Source: Sphingomonas sp. JC676
GTDB lineage: Bacteria; Pseudomonadota; Alphaproteobacteria; Sphingomonadales; Sphingomonadaceae
DNA length: 64,000 nucleotides
Direction of reading: 5' to 3'
NCBI RefSeq assembly: GCF_014489075.1
Contig: NZ_JACTGR010000001.1
Span: 1,178,001-1,242,000, forward strand
Positions 49,318 to 61,096 of this stretch are shown here, in pieces (the stretch's first letter is position 1; every line of letters starts with the position of its first letter). Both the position numbers and the translations under genes were made by a program. The notes under the pieces were generated by a model. The model ran no database searches. It worked only from the letters and a program-made list of their open reading frames with translations, and was not told where the DNA came from.

Positions 49318-51196
49318 AAATCTCGAGCTGGCTGCCCAGCTCGACCACGCGATTGGTGGGTAGCTTGAAGAATTCCATCGCGCTTTCGGCGTTACGTACC
49401 ATCCAGGCGAACAGCTTCTCGCGCCAGATCGCCATTCCCGGCCGGCGTGATGCGATCAGCGTCTGCCGCGCGAGGAAATAGCTCGTGTCCATCGTCTTGA
49501 ACGGCGCCCCGGCACTGGTCACCTTGGCCAGCTCGGCGGGGATGTCGATCTCCTCCATGAAGCCGTAGCGCAGCACGATCCGGTAGAAGCCCTGGCCGAG
49601 ATCGGTCACCGTCGCCCGTTCCTTGCTGACATGCGGCACCTGCTCGATCGCCACGGTGAGCACCACCACCCGCTCGTGCAGCACGCGATTGTGCTTGAGG
49701 TTGTGGAGCAGCGACGGCGGGATATCGTCGGTCCTGGAAGCCAGGAACACGGCGGTACCGGACACCCGCTGCACCGATTGTCCGGCCGACTGGATGAACA
49801 TCTCGACCGGTATCGCTCCCTCGTGCAGCCGCTCGCGCACCAGCCGGCGTCCCGTGGCCCAGGTCGTCAGCAGCGTGAAGGCGATCGCCGCCACCAGCAG
49901 CGGAAACCAGCCACCATCGGGGATCTTGGTGACGTTCGAGGCGAAATAGAGCCCGTCGATCAGGAGGAAGGTGCCGGTGACGATCACGGCCACTACCGGC
50001 GGCCATTTCCAGACCGCGAAGGTCAGCACGCCGAGCATGCACGCGGTGATGAACATCGTGCCGGTGACCGCGATGCCGTACGCGGCAGCGAGATTGCCCG
50101 AGTTCTTGAAGCCCAGCGCCAGCAGGATGACGAGCACGAGCAGGCCCCAGTTTACCAGTGGCACATAGATCTGCCCCGCCGCCCGGGCGCTGGTGTGGAG
50201 GATCTTGAGCCGCGGCAGGAAGCCCAGCTGCACCGCCTGCTGCGTCACCGAGAAGGCGCCCGAGATCACCGCCTGGCTGGCGATCACGGTCGCCAGCGTC
50301 GCCAGGATCACCAGCGGAAGCCGCGCCCAGTCTGGCGCCATCAGGAAGAAGGGGTTCTCCACCGCAGCGGGATTGTGGAGCAGTAGCGCCGACTGGCCGA
50401 GATAATTGAGCATCAGGCACGGGAAAGCGGCATAGAGCCACGAGATCGAGATCGCCTTGCGCCCGAAATGGCCCATATCGGCATAGAGCGCCTCCGCGCC
50501 GGTTACTGCGAGCACTACCGATCCGAGCGCCAGGAAGGCCAGCTTCGGGTCGATCAGGAAGAAATCGAGCGCATACCAGGGATTGAGCGCCCACAATATC
50601 TCGGGCGCCCGCGCGATGCCGACCACGCCGAGCACCGCCAGCACCGCGAAATAGACGAGCATCACCGGCCCGAACAACTTGCCAACGCTCGCCGTTCCGC
50701 GCGCCTGGATCGCGAAGAGGCCTATCAGGATCACGATCGCGATCGGCAGCACCAGCGGCGTAAGCCCATCCTGCACGATCGTCAGTCCTTCAACGGCCGA
50801 AAGCACCGATATCGCCGGCGTGATGATCGCATCGCCATAGAAAAGCGCGGTCGCGACTACGCCCAGCAGCGCGATGCCCGCGCTCCAGCGATTCTGTCCC
50901 AGCTTGCGGTTGATCAGCGCGAGCAGCGCCAGACTGCCTCCTTCGCCTTTGTTGTCGGCGCGCAGGATGACGAAGACATATTTGACGGTGACGACCAGCA
51001 TCATCGTCCAGAAAATCAGCGAGAGCACCCCGAAGATATGCGCTCGGTCCACCGAGAGCGGGTGATGCCCGATGAAGCTTTCCTTCAGCGCGTAGAGCGG
51101 GGAGGTTCCGATATCGCCGAACACCACACCGATCGCGCCGACAGCCAAGGTCGGCAGGCTGTCGTGATGGCCGTGCGGCTCTTCTGCGTCATCCAT
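49316..51196 (-). CDS. kup: Kup potassium transporter
   Basis: 626 residues from ATG 51196 (GTG 51205 three codons upstream is an alternative). KUP/HAK signature: [20 protein letters not shown] at the N-terminus, then [72 protein letters not shown], and [17 protein letters not shown]. About 12 transmembrane helices and a 130-residue cytoplasmic C-terminal domain. It takes up K+ with protons. It is divergent from the kdp operon, so high- and low-affinity K+ uptake share a promoter region. Confidence 0.96.
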   Translation of the reverse strand: MDDAEEPHGHHDSLPTLAVGAIGVVFGDIGTSPLYALKESFIGHHPLSVDRAHIFGVLSLIFWTMMLVVTVKYVFVILRADNKGEGGSLALLALINRKLGQNRWSAGIALLGVVATALFYGDAIITPAISVLSAVEGLTIVQDGLTPLVLPIAIVILIGLFAIQARGTASVGKLFGPVMLVYFAVLAVLGVVGIARAPEILWALNPWYALDFFLIDPKLAFLALGSVVLAVTGAEALYADMGHFGRKAISISWLYAAFPCLMLNYLGQSALLLHNPAAVENPFFLMAPDWARLPLVILATLATVIASQAVISGAFSVTQQAVQLGFLPRLKILHTSARAAGQIYVPLVNWGLLVLVILLALGFKNSGNLAAAYGIAVTGTMFITACMLGVLTFAVWKWPPVVAVIVTGTFLLIDGLYFASNVTKIPDGGWFPLLVAAIAFTLLTTWATGRRLVRERLHEGAIPVEMFIQSAGQSVQRVSGTAVFLASRTDDIPPSLLHNLKHNRVLHERVVVLTVAIEQVPHVSKERATVTDLGQGFYRIVLRYGFMEEIDIPAELAKVTSAGAPFKTMDTSYFLARQTLIASRRPGMAIWREKLFAWMVRNAESAMEFFKLPTNRVVELGSQLEI

Positions 51197-51235
51197 CGCG
51201 CGCACCTATGCACGCAGCGGGCCACCAGCCACAAA

Positions 51236-51255
51236 CTTTACGCCTTCTTTATGCC
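51236..51255. promoter_or_regulatory. direct repeat CTTTAYGCC with 11-bp period, candidate KdpE site
   Basis: CTTTACGCC (51236-51244) and CTTTATGCC (51247-51255) repeat with one mismatch, one helical turn apart. That is the usual layout of OmpR/KdpE-type binding sites. It lies 40 bp from the kup start and 80 bp from the first kdp-operon ORF. Confidence 0.55.
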
Positions 51256-51334
51256 GCGCCTCAACTCTCCCGTGGAACCTTAACCGCCCCAGCGCCCACA
51301 TCGCAGCCGTTAATCCAAGAACGGGAGCGTAACG

Positions 51335-51622
51335 GTGGCCGCAATCTTGCGTCGCCTTGAATCGGACAAGCCTGGCTGGGCGGCGCAGATCGCGGTCCGC
51401 TCGGCGGGCCTTGCGCTGCTCGGCCTGTGCGCCGCGGCGGCCTGGTGGCTGCACCGTTCGGTCCACCAGCTTCCGCATCACAGCGGTACCCTTCTTGAAT
51501 TCACCGCCGCTGCGCTGGCGGTGATCAGCGGTTGTCTGGGCTGGGCGTTGCTCGGCGAAGGCCCGGGCCTGTTCCGCCTGATCCCCGTGCCGGGCCGCTC
51601 CATCCTTCCCTTTTCGAACTGA
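51335..51622 (+). CDS. small membrane protein preceding kdp genes, unknown function
   Basis: 95 residues. GTG 51335 has GGGAG at 51323-51327. Two hydrophobic helices: VRSAGLALLGLCAAAAWWLH and FTAAALAVISGCLGWALLGE. The C-terminus is Pro-rich. I do not recognise a family. It is in the same orientation as kdp with only an 11-bp gap to the next small ORF, so it is probably the first gene of the operon. Confidence 0.6.
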   Translation: MAAILRRLESDKPGWAAQIAVRSAGLALLGLCAAAAWWLHRSVHQLPHHSGTLLEFTAAALAVISGCLGWALLGEGPGLFRLIPVPGRSILPFSN

Positions 51623-51633
51623 GGAATTCAGCA

Positions 51634-51717
51634 ATGTCCGATCTTCTCTGGCTGGGGATACTGGGGGGGCTGTTCCTCCTCACGCTCGCCTATGTCCGCC
51701 TCTGCGACAACGCGTGA
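51634..51717 (+). CDS. 27-residue single-helix peptide upstream of kdpF
   Basis: ATG 51634 is preceded by GAGGAA. The peptide begins MSDLLWLGILGGLFLLTLAY and ends VRLCDNA: one membrane helix followed by a short charged tail with a Cys. It is not KdpF, which follows 10 bp later. Start, spacing and composition support translation. It could be a second small Kdp accessory subunit. Confidence 0.6.
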   Translation: MSDLLWLGILGGLFLLTLAYVRLCDNA

Positions 51718-51727
51718 GGAGGCCCGC

Positions 51728-51817
51728 ATGACACTCCACCTCGCGCTCGCCGGGCTCACCGCGCTCGGTCTCCTCCTCTATCTCGTGGCCGTGCTTCTGC
51801 GGCCCGAGCGCTTCTGA
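51728..51817 (+). CDS. kdpF: KdpF, small subunit of the K+-ATPase
   Basis: 29 residues: one hydrophobic helix ([18 protein letters not shown]) ending in RPERF, the conserved KdpF tail. It stabilises the KdpABC complex in the inner membrane. It ends 11 bp before kdpA. Confidence 0.88.
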   Translation: MTLHLALAGLTALGLLLYLVAVLLRPERF

Positions 51818-51828
51818 AGGCTGTCGCC

Positions 51829-53532
51829 ATGACCATTCAAGGCTGGACGCTGATCCTCGTCTTCACCGCCATCCTCATCGCGCTCGCAAAGCCGATGGGG
51901 ATGTGGATGTTCGCGCTTTATGAAGGGCGCGAGACCCCTCTTCACCGCGTACTCGGCCCCGTCGAGCGCGGTTTCTACAAGCTTGCGGGAATCGACCCGA
52001 ACGCCGAGCAGGGCTGGCGCCGCTACGCGGTGCACATGCTGTTCTTCCAGCTCGCGCTTTTGCTCTTCACCTACGCGATCCTGCGCCTGCAGGACGTGCT
52101 GCCGATGAACCCGCGTGCGCTGGCCGCCATCGGCGCCGATGGCGCAATGAACACGGCGGTGAGCTTCACCACCAACACCAACTGGCAATGGTATTCGGGT
52201 GAGGTCGCGATGAGCAATCTCAGCCAGATGCTCGGCCTGACCATCCACAACTTCCTCAGCGCCGCGACCGGCATCGCCATCGCCTTCGCGCTGTTCCGCG
52301 GCTTCGCGCGGCGCCAGGCTTCGGGCATCGGCAATTTCTGGGCCGACTGCACCCGCATCACCCTCTATCTGCTGCTGCCGCTCTGCGTCGTCTATGCGGT
52401 CTTCCTGATCGCGAGCGGTGTACCGCAAACCTTCCTCAGCTCGGTCGACGCGACCACGCTGGAAGGCGCCAAGCAGACGATCGTGGTGGGGCCTGTCGCG
52501 TCGCAGGAAGCGATCAAGATGCTCGGCACCAATGGTGGCGGCTTCTTCAACGCGAATTCGGCGCACCCGTTCGAGAATCCGAGCGCGCTCACCAACCTGG
52601 TGCAGATGCTGTCGATCTTCCTGATCGGCGTCGGCCTCACCTGGACGTTCGGCAAGGCGGTCGGCAACACCCGCCAGGGCTGGGCGATCCTGGCCGCGAT
52701 GCTCACCATGTTCCTCGCCGGCACCGCCGTCGTCTATTGGCAGGAATCCGCAGGTAACCCGATCCTCCATCATCTTGGCGCCCTGGGCGGCAACATGGAG
52801 GGCAAGGAAGTCCGCTTCGGTATCGCCGCATCGTCCCTGTTCTCGGTCGTCACCACGGCGGCATCGTGCGGCGCGGTCAATGCGATGCATGACAGCTTCA
52901 CCGCGCTCGGCGGCATGATCCCGATGATCAACATGCAGCTCGGCGAAATCGTCGTCGGCGGCGTCGGCGCGGGTGTCTATGGCTTTCTCATCTTCGCGAT
53001 CCTCGCGGTGTTCGTCGCCGGTCTGATGGTCGGCCGCACCCCCGAATATGTCGGCAAGAAGATCGAGAGCCGCGAAGTGAAACTGGCGGTGCTCACCATT
53101 GCCATCCTGCCGCTGTCGATCCTCGGCCTGACGATGCTCGCCTCGGTGCTGCCGCAGGGCTTGGCCGGACCGCTCAACAAGGGTCCGCATGGCTTCTCGG
53201 AGATCCTCTACACCTTCACCTCGGGCACTGCGAACAACGGCTCGGCATTTGCCGGCATCACTTCGGGCACGCCCTTCTACAACGGCCTCCTGTCGGTCGC
53301 GATGTGGCTGGGACGCTTCTTCATGATCGTCCCGATCCTGGCGATCGCGGGCAGCCTGGCGTCCAAGAAGTACACGCCGGCCGGCGCGGGCTCGTTCCCG
53401 ACCACCGGACCGCTCTGGGTGGGGCTGCTCGTCGGCATCATCCTGATCGTCGGCGGCCTGACCTTCTTCCCCAGCCTCGCGCTCGGTCCGATCGCCGATC
53501 ATCTCGCGATGATCAACGGCCAGCTCTTCTGA
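51829..53532 (+). CDS. kdpA: KdpA, K+-translocating subunit of the Kdp ATPase
   Basis: 567 residues, about ten helices. K+-filter regions of the KtrB/TrkH-like fold are visible: [56 protein letters not shown] and [20 protein letters not shown]. It forms the selective pore of the high-affinity K+ pump. Order kdpF-A-B-C-D-E is standard, with a short gap to kdpB. Confidence 0.97.
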   Translation: MTIQGWTLILVFTAILIALAKPMGMWMFALYEGRETPLHRVLGPVERGFYKLAGIDPNAEQGWRRYAVHMLFFQLALLLFTYAILRLQDVLPMNPRALAAIGADGAMNTAVSFTTNTNWQWYSGEVAMSNLSQMLGLTIHNFLSAATGIAIAFALFRGFARRQASGIGNFWADCTRITLYLLLPLCVVYAVFLIASGVPQTFLSSVDATTLEGAKQTIVVGPVASQEAIKMLGTNGGGFFNANSAHPFENPSALTNLVQMLSIFLIGVGLTWTFGKAVGNTRQGWAILAAMLTMFLAGTAVVYWQESAGNPILHHLGALGGNMEGKEVRFGIAASSLFSVVTTAASCGAVNAMHDSFTALGGMIPMINMQLGEIVVGGVGAGVYGFLIFAILAVFVAGLMVGRTPEYVGKKIESREVKLAVLTIAILPLSILGLTMLASVLPQGLAGPLNKGPHGFSEILYTFTSGTANNGSAFAGITSGTPFYNGLLSVAMWLGRFFMIVPILAIAGSLASKKYTPAGAGSFPTTGPLWVGLLVGIILIVGGLTFFPSLALGPIADHLAMINGQLF

Positions 53533-53543
53533 AGGCATCTGAC

Positions 53544-55562
<2,019 letters not shown>

Positions 55563-55572
55563 GGATAGAAAA

Positions 55573-56169
55573 ATGCTCAAGGATTTCACCACCGCACTCC
55601 GCCCGGCGATCGTGCTCACGATCCTGTTCGCGGTCCTGCTCGGCCTGGCCTATCCAGCCGCGCTCACCGGTATCGGCCAGCTGGCCTTCCCGCATCAGGC
55701 CAATGGCAGCCTGATCAGCGAGAACGGCAAGGTCGTCGGCTCCGAGTTGATCGCCCAGCGCTTCGCCTCGCCGCGCTATTTCCACCCCCGCCCCTCTGCT
55801 GCAGGCGCCGGCTACGAAGCGAACAACAGCTACGGTTCCAATTTGGGCCCTACCAGTCAGGCACTTGCCGACCGTGTGAAAACGGACATCGCGGCCCTTC
55901 GCAAATCACCAGCAGATTCGGTCCCCACCGATCTGGTGACTACCTCCGCCTCGGGACTCGATCCTGATATCAGCCCCGAGGCGGCCTTTTTCCAGGTCGA
56001 TCGCGTCGCTGCCGCGCGCGGGCTTGGCAATGAGGCCGTCCGTGCGCTGGTCAAGCAGCATCTGCAGGGTCCGCTGCTCGGCTTCCTGGGTGAACCGCGT
56101 GTGAATGTGCTCGAACTCAATCGCGCGCTCGACAGGATGGGCGGTACGCAGGCACAAGCGAAGGAGTGA
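55573..56169 (+). CDS. kdpC: KdpC, accessory subunit of the Kdp ATPase
   Basis: 198 residues. One N-terminal helix ([20 protein letters not shown]) then the conserved soluble domain: [35 protein letters not shown] and [20 protein letters not shown] followed by [10 protein letters not shown]. Its stop overlaps the kdpD GTG start. Confidence 0.96.
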   Translation: MLKDFTTALRPAIVLTILFAVLLGLAYPAALTGIGQLAFPHQANGSLISENGKVVGSELIAQRFASPRYFHPRPSAAGAGYEANNSYGSNLGPTSQALADRVKTDIAALRKSPADSVPTDLVTTSASGLDPDISPEAAFFQVDRVAAARGLGNEAVRALVKQHLQGPLLGFLGEPRVNVLELNRALDRMGGTQAQAKE

Positions 56170-58841
56170 GTTCGAACCCCGATCCCGAGCAGCGCCCGTC
56201 TCCCGAGGCCCTTCTGCGTGAAGCCGCGCAGGAGGGCCGCGGCCGTTTAAAGGTGTTCCTCGGCGCCGCGCCCGGCGTCGGCAAGACCTATGAAATGCTG
56301 AGCGACGGCGCCGCCCGCCGCCGCGCAGGGATCGACACCGTGATCGGCGTGGTCGAGACGCATGGTCGCGCCGAGACCGAAGCGTTGGTCCATGGCTTCG
56401 AGATCGTCCCGCGCCGAGCGGTCGAATATCAGGGTCGCACGCTCGAGGAGATGGACCTCGACGCGGTTCTTGCCCGCCAGCCCAAGCTCGTTCTGGTCGA
56501 CGAGCTTGCCCATACCAACGCGCCCGGCAGCCGCCACGACAAGCGCTACCAGGACGTTGAAGAGCTGCTCGTGGCCGGGATCGACGTCTATTCGACCGTC
56601 AACATCCAGCACATCGAGAGCCTGAACGACGTCGTCGCCTCGTTCACCAAGGTCCGCGTCCGCGAAACCCTGCCCGATCGCGTGCTCGAGAATGCCGAGA
56701 TCGAAGTCGTCGACATCCCGCCCGACGAGCTGATCGAACGGCTGAAGGACGGCAAGGTCTATGTACCCGAGGAAGCGACGCGCGCGCTCGGCCATTTCTT
56801 CTCCAAGTCCAATCTCTCGGCACTGCGCGAGCTCGCGCTGCGCCGCGCCGCACAGGCGGTCGACACGCAGATGCTCGACTATCTGCGGGCGCATGCCCTG
56901 GCCGGAACCTGGGCCGGCGGCGAGCGGATCGTCGTCGCGATCAGCGAGCTTCCTGGCGCCGCCGAATTGGTCCGCACCACCAAGCGCATCGCCGACGCCA
57001 TGCGCGCGCCCTGGACCGCGGTGCACATCGAGACGCCGCGCACCGCGCATCTGAGCGACGCAGAGAACAACCGCCTCGCCGCCACGCTCCACCTGGTCAG
57101 CCAACTCGGCGGCCAGGTCGCCGCCGTCCCTGCGCAATCGGTGCTCGAGGGCCTCAAGCGCTTCACCACCGAAGCACGCGCCACCCAGCTCGTCGTCGGC
57201 AAGTCGGCGCGTTCGCGCTGGTTCGAACTGCGCCATGGATCGGTGGTCGATCGGCTGGTCCGTGAGACGCCGGGGATTGCCATTCATGTCCTGCCGATGA
57301 GCGCGGACAAGGACGAGCGCCCACAGCGCCGGCGCAATCCGGGATCCGGTTGGGGTTCGCCCGGCGCCTATGCCGTCTCGCTTGGCCTCACCGTGCTGAT
57401 CACCGTGCTCGGGGCCAGCCTGTTCTCGTTCGGCAGCATCACCAATATCGGCCTGCTCTATCTGCTGCCGGTGATGTTCGCAGCGACGCGCTACGGCGTG
57501 CGCCCGGGCGTCATCACCGGCCTCGCCTCGTCGCTCGCCTATAATTTCTTCTTCATCCCGCCGACCCACACCTTCACGATCCAGGACCCGCAGAACCTCA
57601 TCACCGTGCTGGTGCTGATGGGCGTCGCGGTGGTCAGCAGCCAGCTCGCCGCGCGCGTCCGCGCTCAGGCCGACCTCGCCCAGAGCAGCGCAGCGCAGAA
57701 TAGTTCGCTCGCCGGCTTCGCGCGACTGCTTACGGGGGTCAGCAAGCGCGACGAGCTCGGCCAGATGCTCTGCGCCGAAATCGCCCGCTTGCTCGACGTC
57801 AACACCGTGCTGCTCCTCCCGGTGAAGGGCCAGCTCACACTCAGCGCCGCCTATCCCGCCGAGGATCGGCTTGAGACGCTCGAGATGGCCGCGGCCCATT
57901 GGGCCTTCGATCACAACCAGCCCGCCGGACGCGGATCGGATACGCTTACCGCATCCGAATGGCTGTTCCACCCGCTCGCCGCCGGCGGCCGAGCGCTTGG
58001 CGTGTTCGGTCTCGCCAATGTCGATGCTGGAGCGCCGATCCGATCGGACCAGCTGCCGCTGCTGCTCAGCCTGCTCGATCAGGCCGCGCTCGCGCTTGAA
58101 CGCATTGCGCTCGAGCGCGAGATGAGCACGATCACCCAGCTCCAGGAACGCGATCGCCTGCGCGCGGCTTTGCTCTCATCGGTAAGCCATGATCTGCGCA
58201 CGCCGCTCACGACGATCCTGGGAATGCTGGCGGAGATGACACCCGCAAATGACGAACAGTCAGGCCAGCTCATCGCCGCTCGCAGCGAGGCCGAACGGCT
58301 TCATCGCTTCGTCGCCAACCTGCTCGACATGGTGCGTATCGAATCCGGTGCGCTCCATCAGTCGATCGAGCCGGTCGACCTCGCTGAAGCCGTCGCCTCA
58401 GCGGTCCACGATCTCCGCCGTGTGCTCGGCGACCGTCCGATCCAGCTCGACGTCTCGCCCGAGCTGCCCCTGGTTTCGGTCGACCCGCAGCTCTTCCACC
58501 ATTGTCTGATCAACCTGATCGAGAATGCCGCCAAATATGGTGATCCAGGCGCCCCGATCACTCTCGCCGCGCGCCGCCAGATAGGCGGGATGACGCTCGC
58601 GGTAATGGATGAAGGTCCCGGCCTCCCCCCTGGCGAGGAAACGCGAATCTTCGGAACCTTCGCGCGCATCGAAGGATCCGACCGCAAGGGCGGTACCGGT
58701 CTGGGCCTCGCCATCGTCAAGGGCTTTGCCGAGGCGATGGGCCTCACCGTCTCCGCCGCCAACCGCGCCGATCGCAGCGGCGCCAGCTTCACGATCCGCT
58801 TCCCCGAAGCCAAGCTGATCAAGGGATCCGCAGCCGAATGA
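56166..58841 (+). CDS. kdpD: KdpD sensor histidine kinase
   Basis: 891 residues; GTG 56166 overlaps the kdpC stop. The N-terminal KdpD domain has Walker [19 protein letters not shown] (about residue 35) and Walker [21 protein letters not shown]; a Usp-like domain spans about 250-370. Four helices in the middle ([20 protein letters not shown] onward), a GAF domain, then the kinase core with [18 protein letters not shown] (phospho-His about 674) and ATP lid [18 protein letters not shown]. It senses K+ limitation and phosphorylates KdpE. Confidence 0.96.
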   Translation: MSSNPDPEQRPSPEALLREAAQEGRGRLKVFLGAAPGVGKTYEMLSDGAARRRAGIDTVIGVVETHGRAETEALVHGFEIVPRRAVEYQGRTLEEMDLDAVLARQPKLVLVDELAHTNAPGSRHDKRYQDVEELLVAGIDVYSTVNIQHIESLNDVVASFTKVRVRETLPDRVLENAEIEVVDIPPDELIERLKDGKVYVPEEATRALGHFFSKSNLSALRELALRRAAQAVDTQMLDYLRAHALAGTWAGGERIVVAISELPGAAELVRTTKRIADAMRAPWTAVHIETPRTAHLSDAENNRLAATLHLVSQLGGQVAAVPAQSVLEGLKRFTTEARATQLVVGKSARSRWFELRHGSVVDRLVRETPGIAIHVLPMSADKDERPQRRRNPGSGWGSPGAYAVSLGLTVLITVLGASLFSFGSITNIGLLYLLPVMFAATRYGVRPGVITGLASSLAYNFFFIPPTHTFTIQDPQNLITVLVLMGVAVVSSQLAARVRAQADLAQSSAAQNSSLAGFARLLTGVSKRDELGQMLCAEIARLLDVNTVLLLPVKGQLTLSAAYPAEDRLETLEMAAAHWAFDHNQPAGRGSDTLTASEWLFHPLAAGGRALGVFGLANVDAGAPIRSDQLPLLLSLLDQAALALERIALEREMSTITQLQERDRLRAALLSSVSHDLRTPLTTILGMLAEMTPANDEQSGQLIAARSEAERLHRFVANLLDMVRIESGALHQSIEPVDLAEAVASAVHDLRRVLGDRPIQLDVSPELPLVSVDPQLFHHCLINLIENAAKYGDPGAPITLAARRQIGGMTLAVMDEGPGLPPGEETRIFGTFARIEGSDRKGGTGLGLAIVKGFAEAMGLTVSAANRADRSGASFTIRFPEAKLIKGSAAE

Positions 58842-59521
58842 GCAATACCCCCAAGCTGCTGGTGGTCGACGACGAACCCGCGATCCGTCGACTGCTCAAT
58901 ACCGGTCTCACGCGCGCCGGCTACCGCGTCGTTGAGGCCGCGACCGCGCGCGATGCATTGAGCGCGCTCAATATCGACAAGCCCGACGCGGTGCTGCTCG
59001 ATCTTGGCCTGCCCGATCGCGACGGGCTCGAACTCGTGCCCCTCATCAAGGCGGCCGGCCCGGCGCTGCTGGTCATCTCCGCTCGCGATGCTACCGAGCA
59101 GAAGGTCACCGCGCTCGATCTCGGCGCCGATGACTACATCACCAAGCCGTTCGACACCGAAGAGGTGCTCGCCCGGGTCCGTACCGCGCTGCGCCATCGC
59201 CTCTCCGCCGAAAGCGAGGCACCCATCGTCCGCATGGGCGATGTTGAAATCGACCTGTCGAACCGGATGGTGCGCAAGGCCGGCGAGGAGGTGCATCTGA
59301 CCCCCAAGGAGTTCGGTTTCCTTGCCGAACTCGCCAAGCACCCCGGCCGCGTCGTCACGCATCCGCAATTGCTTCGTGCCGTCTGGGGTCCTGGGCACGA
59401 GACCGATGTTGAATATCTCCGCGTCGCCGCCCGCGGCGTCCGCATGAAGCTGGAGGGCAATGCCACCCAGCCCTCCTCGATCCGCAACGAGCCCGGAGTC
59501 GGCTATCGCCTGATGGTCTAG
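58838..59521 (+). CDS. kdpE: KdpE response regulator
   Basis: 227 residues. The receiver domain has the acidic pair LVVDDEPAIRRLLN, phosphorylated Asp in AVLLDLGLPDRDG and Lys in DDYITKPFDTEEVLARVR. The OmpR-type winged helix follows: VHLTPKEFGFLAELAKHPGR, VWGPGHETDVEYLRVAARGV and IRNEPGVGYRLMV. It activates kdp transcription; a candidate site is the 11-bp direct repeat at 51236-51255. ATGA overlap with kdpD. Confidence 0.96.
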   Translation: MSNTPKLLVVDDEPAIRRLLNTGLTRAGYRVVEAATARDALSALNIDKPDAVLLDLGLPDRDGLELVPLIKAAGPALLVISARDATEQKVTALDLGADDYITKPFDTEEVLARVRTALRHRLSAESEAPIVRMGDVEIDLSNRMVRKAGEEVHLTPKEFGFLAELAKHPGRVVTHPQLLRAVWGPGHETDVEYLRVAARGVRMKLEGNATQPSSIRNEPGVGYRLMV

Positions 59522-59546
59522 CCGGTTGCGCCCTTCGGGAAACCGG
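59522..59546 (+). terminator. hairpin after kdpE
   Basis: CCGGTT and AACCGG (59522-59527 and 59541-59546) enclose an inner CCC-TTC-GGG stem. It starts directly after the kdpE stop. There is no T-run, so it may be rho-assisted or act as a 3' stability element. Confidence 0.45.
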
Positions 59547-59594
59547 TTACCATTGCCTCCGAAACAGGGCGTAAAGCCTGGCAGGAGAGGCGAT

Positions 59595-61019
59595 ATGCAG
59601 CGCAGGGATGTGATGAAAGGTCTTGCCGCGGGTGCGGCGGCTGCTTCGATGGTCGATACGGCCAATGCGGCGGCGGGGCGCAAGCGCTATGTCCAGGTCG
59701 GCGTGGGCAGCCGCGCGCGGATGTACCAGCAGGCGCTATGGGGCACGCACAAGCCGCATGGCGATCTGGTCGCTGTCTGCGACATCAATCCCGGCCGGCT
59801 CGACCATCTCGGCAAGCGCGCGATCCAAGCGGGCGCCAAGGCGCCCAAGCCCTATCTCGCCGCCGATTTCGACAAGATGCTCGACGAGCAGAAGCCCGAC
59901 GCGGTGATCGTCACCGTGCCCGATGCTTTCCATGTCGACTATATCGTCAAGGCGCTCGACGCGGGCTGCGACGTCATCACCGAAAAGCCGATGACCACGG
60001 ATGCCGGCAAGGCGCAGCGCATCCTCGACGCGGTCAAGCGCAACAATCGCCACATCCGCGTCACCTTCAACTATCGCTATTCGCCGTTCCGCACCCAGGT
60101 GAAGGAGCTGCTGATGTCGGGCGAAATCGGCGACGTGCTCTCGGTCGATTTCCACTGGCTGCTCAACACCGTCCATGGCGCGGACTATTTCCGCCGCTGG
60201 CATTCGAACAAGGCGATCTCGGGCGGCCTGATGGTCCACAAGGCAACCCACCATTTCGACCTGGTCAATTGGTGGCTGTCGGACATGCCGGTGACCGTCA
60301 ACGCGGTCGGCAAGCGCGATTTCTACACCCCCGCCATGGCCAAGCGCTTCGGGTTGGAAGGAGCGCATCAGCGCTGCCTCACCTGCCCCGAAAAGACCAA
60401 ATGCAGCTTCTATTTCGATCTCGCTGCGGATCCCGGTCTCAAGGCGCTGTATCTCGATAACGAGAAGTATGACGGCTATCACCGCGACCAGTGCGTCTGG
60501 CGTCCCGAGATCAGCATCGAGGACACGATGAACGTGATCGTCGGATACGCCGGCGGCGCCACCCTCAGCTACAGTCTTAACGCCTTTAACGCCTGGGAGG
60601 GCTATACCATCGCCTTCAACGGCACCAAGGGTCGGCTCGAGCATAGCGTCGTCGAGCAGGGCGGAGTCGCCGGTTCCGGCGGCCTGCGCGATCTGGACCG
60701 GATCATCACCCGCATCGTGCCGATGCGAGGCGAACCCCGAACCATCGAGCCCGCGACCGGCGCAGGGGGTCATGGCGGCGGTGACGCGGTGATGCTCGCC
60801 GACATCTTCGATCCCGCCGCACCCAAGGACCCGCTGCTCCGCGCGGCGGACGAACGCGGCGGCGCCGCATCGTGCCTGATCGGCATCGCCGCCGACAAAT
60901 GCTTCGAGACTGGCCAGCCGGTACGGATCGACAGCCTCGTGACCGGCCTCCGCTGGCCCGATCTGCCCAGGATGCCGAGCCACAAGGATCCCGTGCCGAT
61001 GCCCATGCGCGCCGGCTAG
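59595..61019 (+). CDS. Tat-exported Gfo/Idh/MocA oxidoreductase with Cys cluster
   Basis: 474 residues from ATG 59595 (AGGAGAGG upstream). The Tat signal MQRRDVMKGLAAGAAAASMV precedes a Rossmann domain (VQVGVGSRARMYQQALWG, LVAVCDINPGRLDHLGKRA) and the family motif DVITEKPMTTDAGKAQ. The substrate domain has DFHWLLNTVHGADYFRRWHS and GGLMVHKATHHFDLVNWWLS with the catalytic-type Lys/His. A Cys-rich insert, HQRCLTCPEKTKCSFYFD, and a later Cys in HRDQCVW could bind a metal. Such periplasmic enzymes oxidise sugars or act as unusual NAD-dependent glycosidases (GH109 type); the role here is unknown. Confidence 0.82.
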   Translation: MQRRDVMKGLAAGAAAASMVDTANAAAGRKRYVQVGVGSRARMYQQALWGTHKPHGDLVAVCDINPGRLDHLGKRAIQAGAKAPKPYLAADFDKMLDEQKPDAVIVTVPDAFHVDYIVKALDAGCDVITEKPMTTDAGKAQRILDAVKRNNRHIRVTFNYRYSPFRTQVKELLMSGEIGDVLSVDFHWLLNTVHGADYFRRWHSNKAISGGLMVHKATHHFDLVNWWLSDMPVTVNAVGKRDFYTPAMAKRFGLEGAHQRCLTCPEKTKCSFYFDLAADPGLKALYLDNEKYDGYHRDQCVWRPEISIEDTMNVIVGYAGGATLSYSLNAFNAWEGYTIAFNGTKGRLEHSVVEQGGVAGSGGLRDLDRIITRIVPMRGEPRTIEPATGAGGHGGGDAVMLADIFDPAAPKDPLLRAADERGGAASCLIGIAADKCFETGQPVRIDSLVTGLRWPDLPRMPSHKDPVPMPMRAG

Positions 61020-61035
61020 CCCCGATATCTTTTCG

Positions 61036-61064
61036 CAGAGTCTGGGAAAGGCTCCCAAACTCTG
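61036..61064. other. imperfect hairpin upstream of uxaA
   Basis: CAGAGT-C-TGGGA, loop AAGGC, TCCCA-A-ACTCTG: 11 base pairs with one mismatch. It ends 32 bp before the uxaA ATG and has no T-run. It may be a terminator for the oxidoreductase or an operator for uxaA. Confidence 0.4.
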
Positions 61065-61096
61065 TACTCCCCTGGGAAGCACCCTATATCGCACCC

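Noticed and set aside
53304-53543. N-terminal extension of KdpB into kdpA
   Set aside because: ATG 53544 matches the usual KdpB start; the upstream codons are a frame-shifted reading of kdpA.
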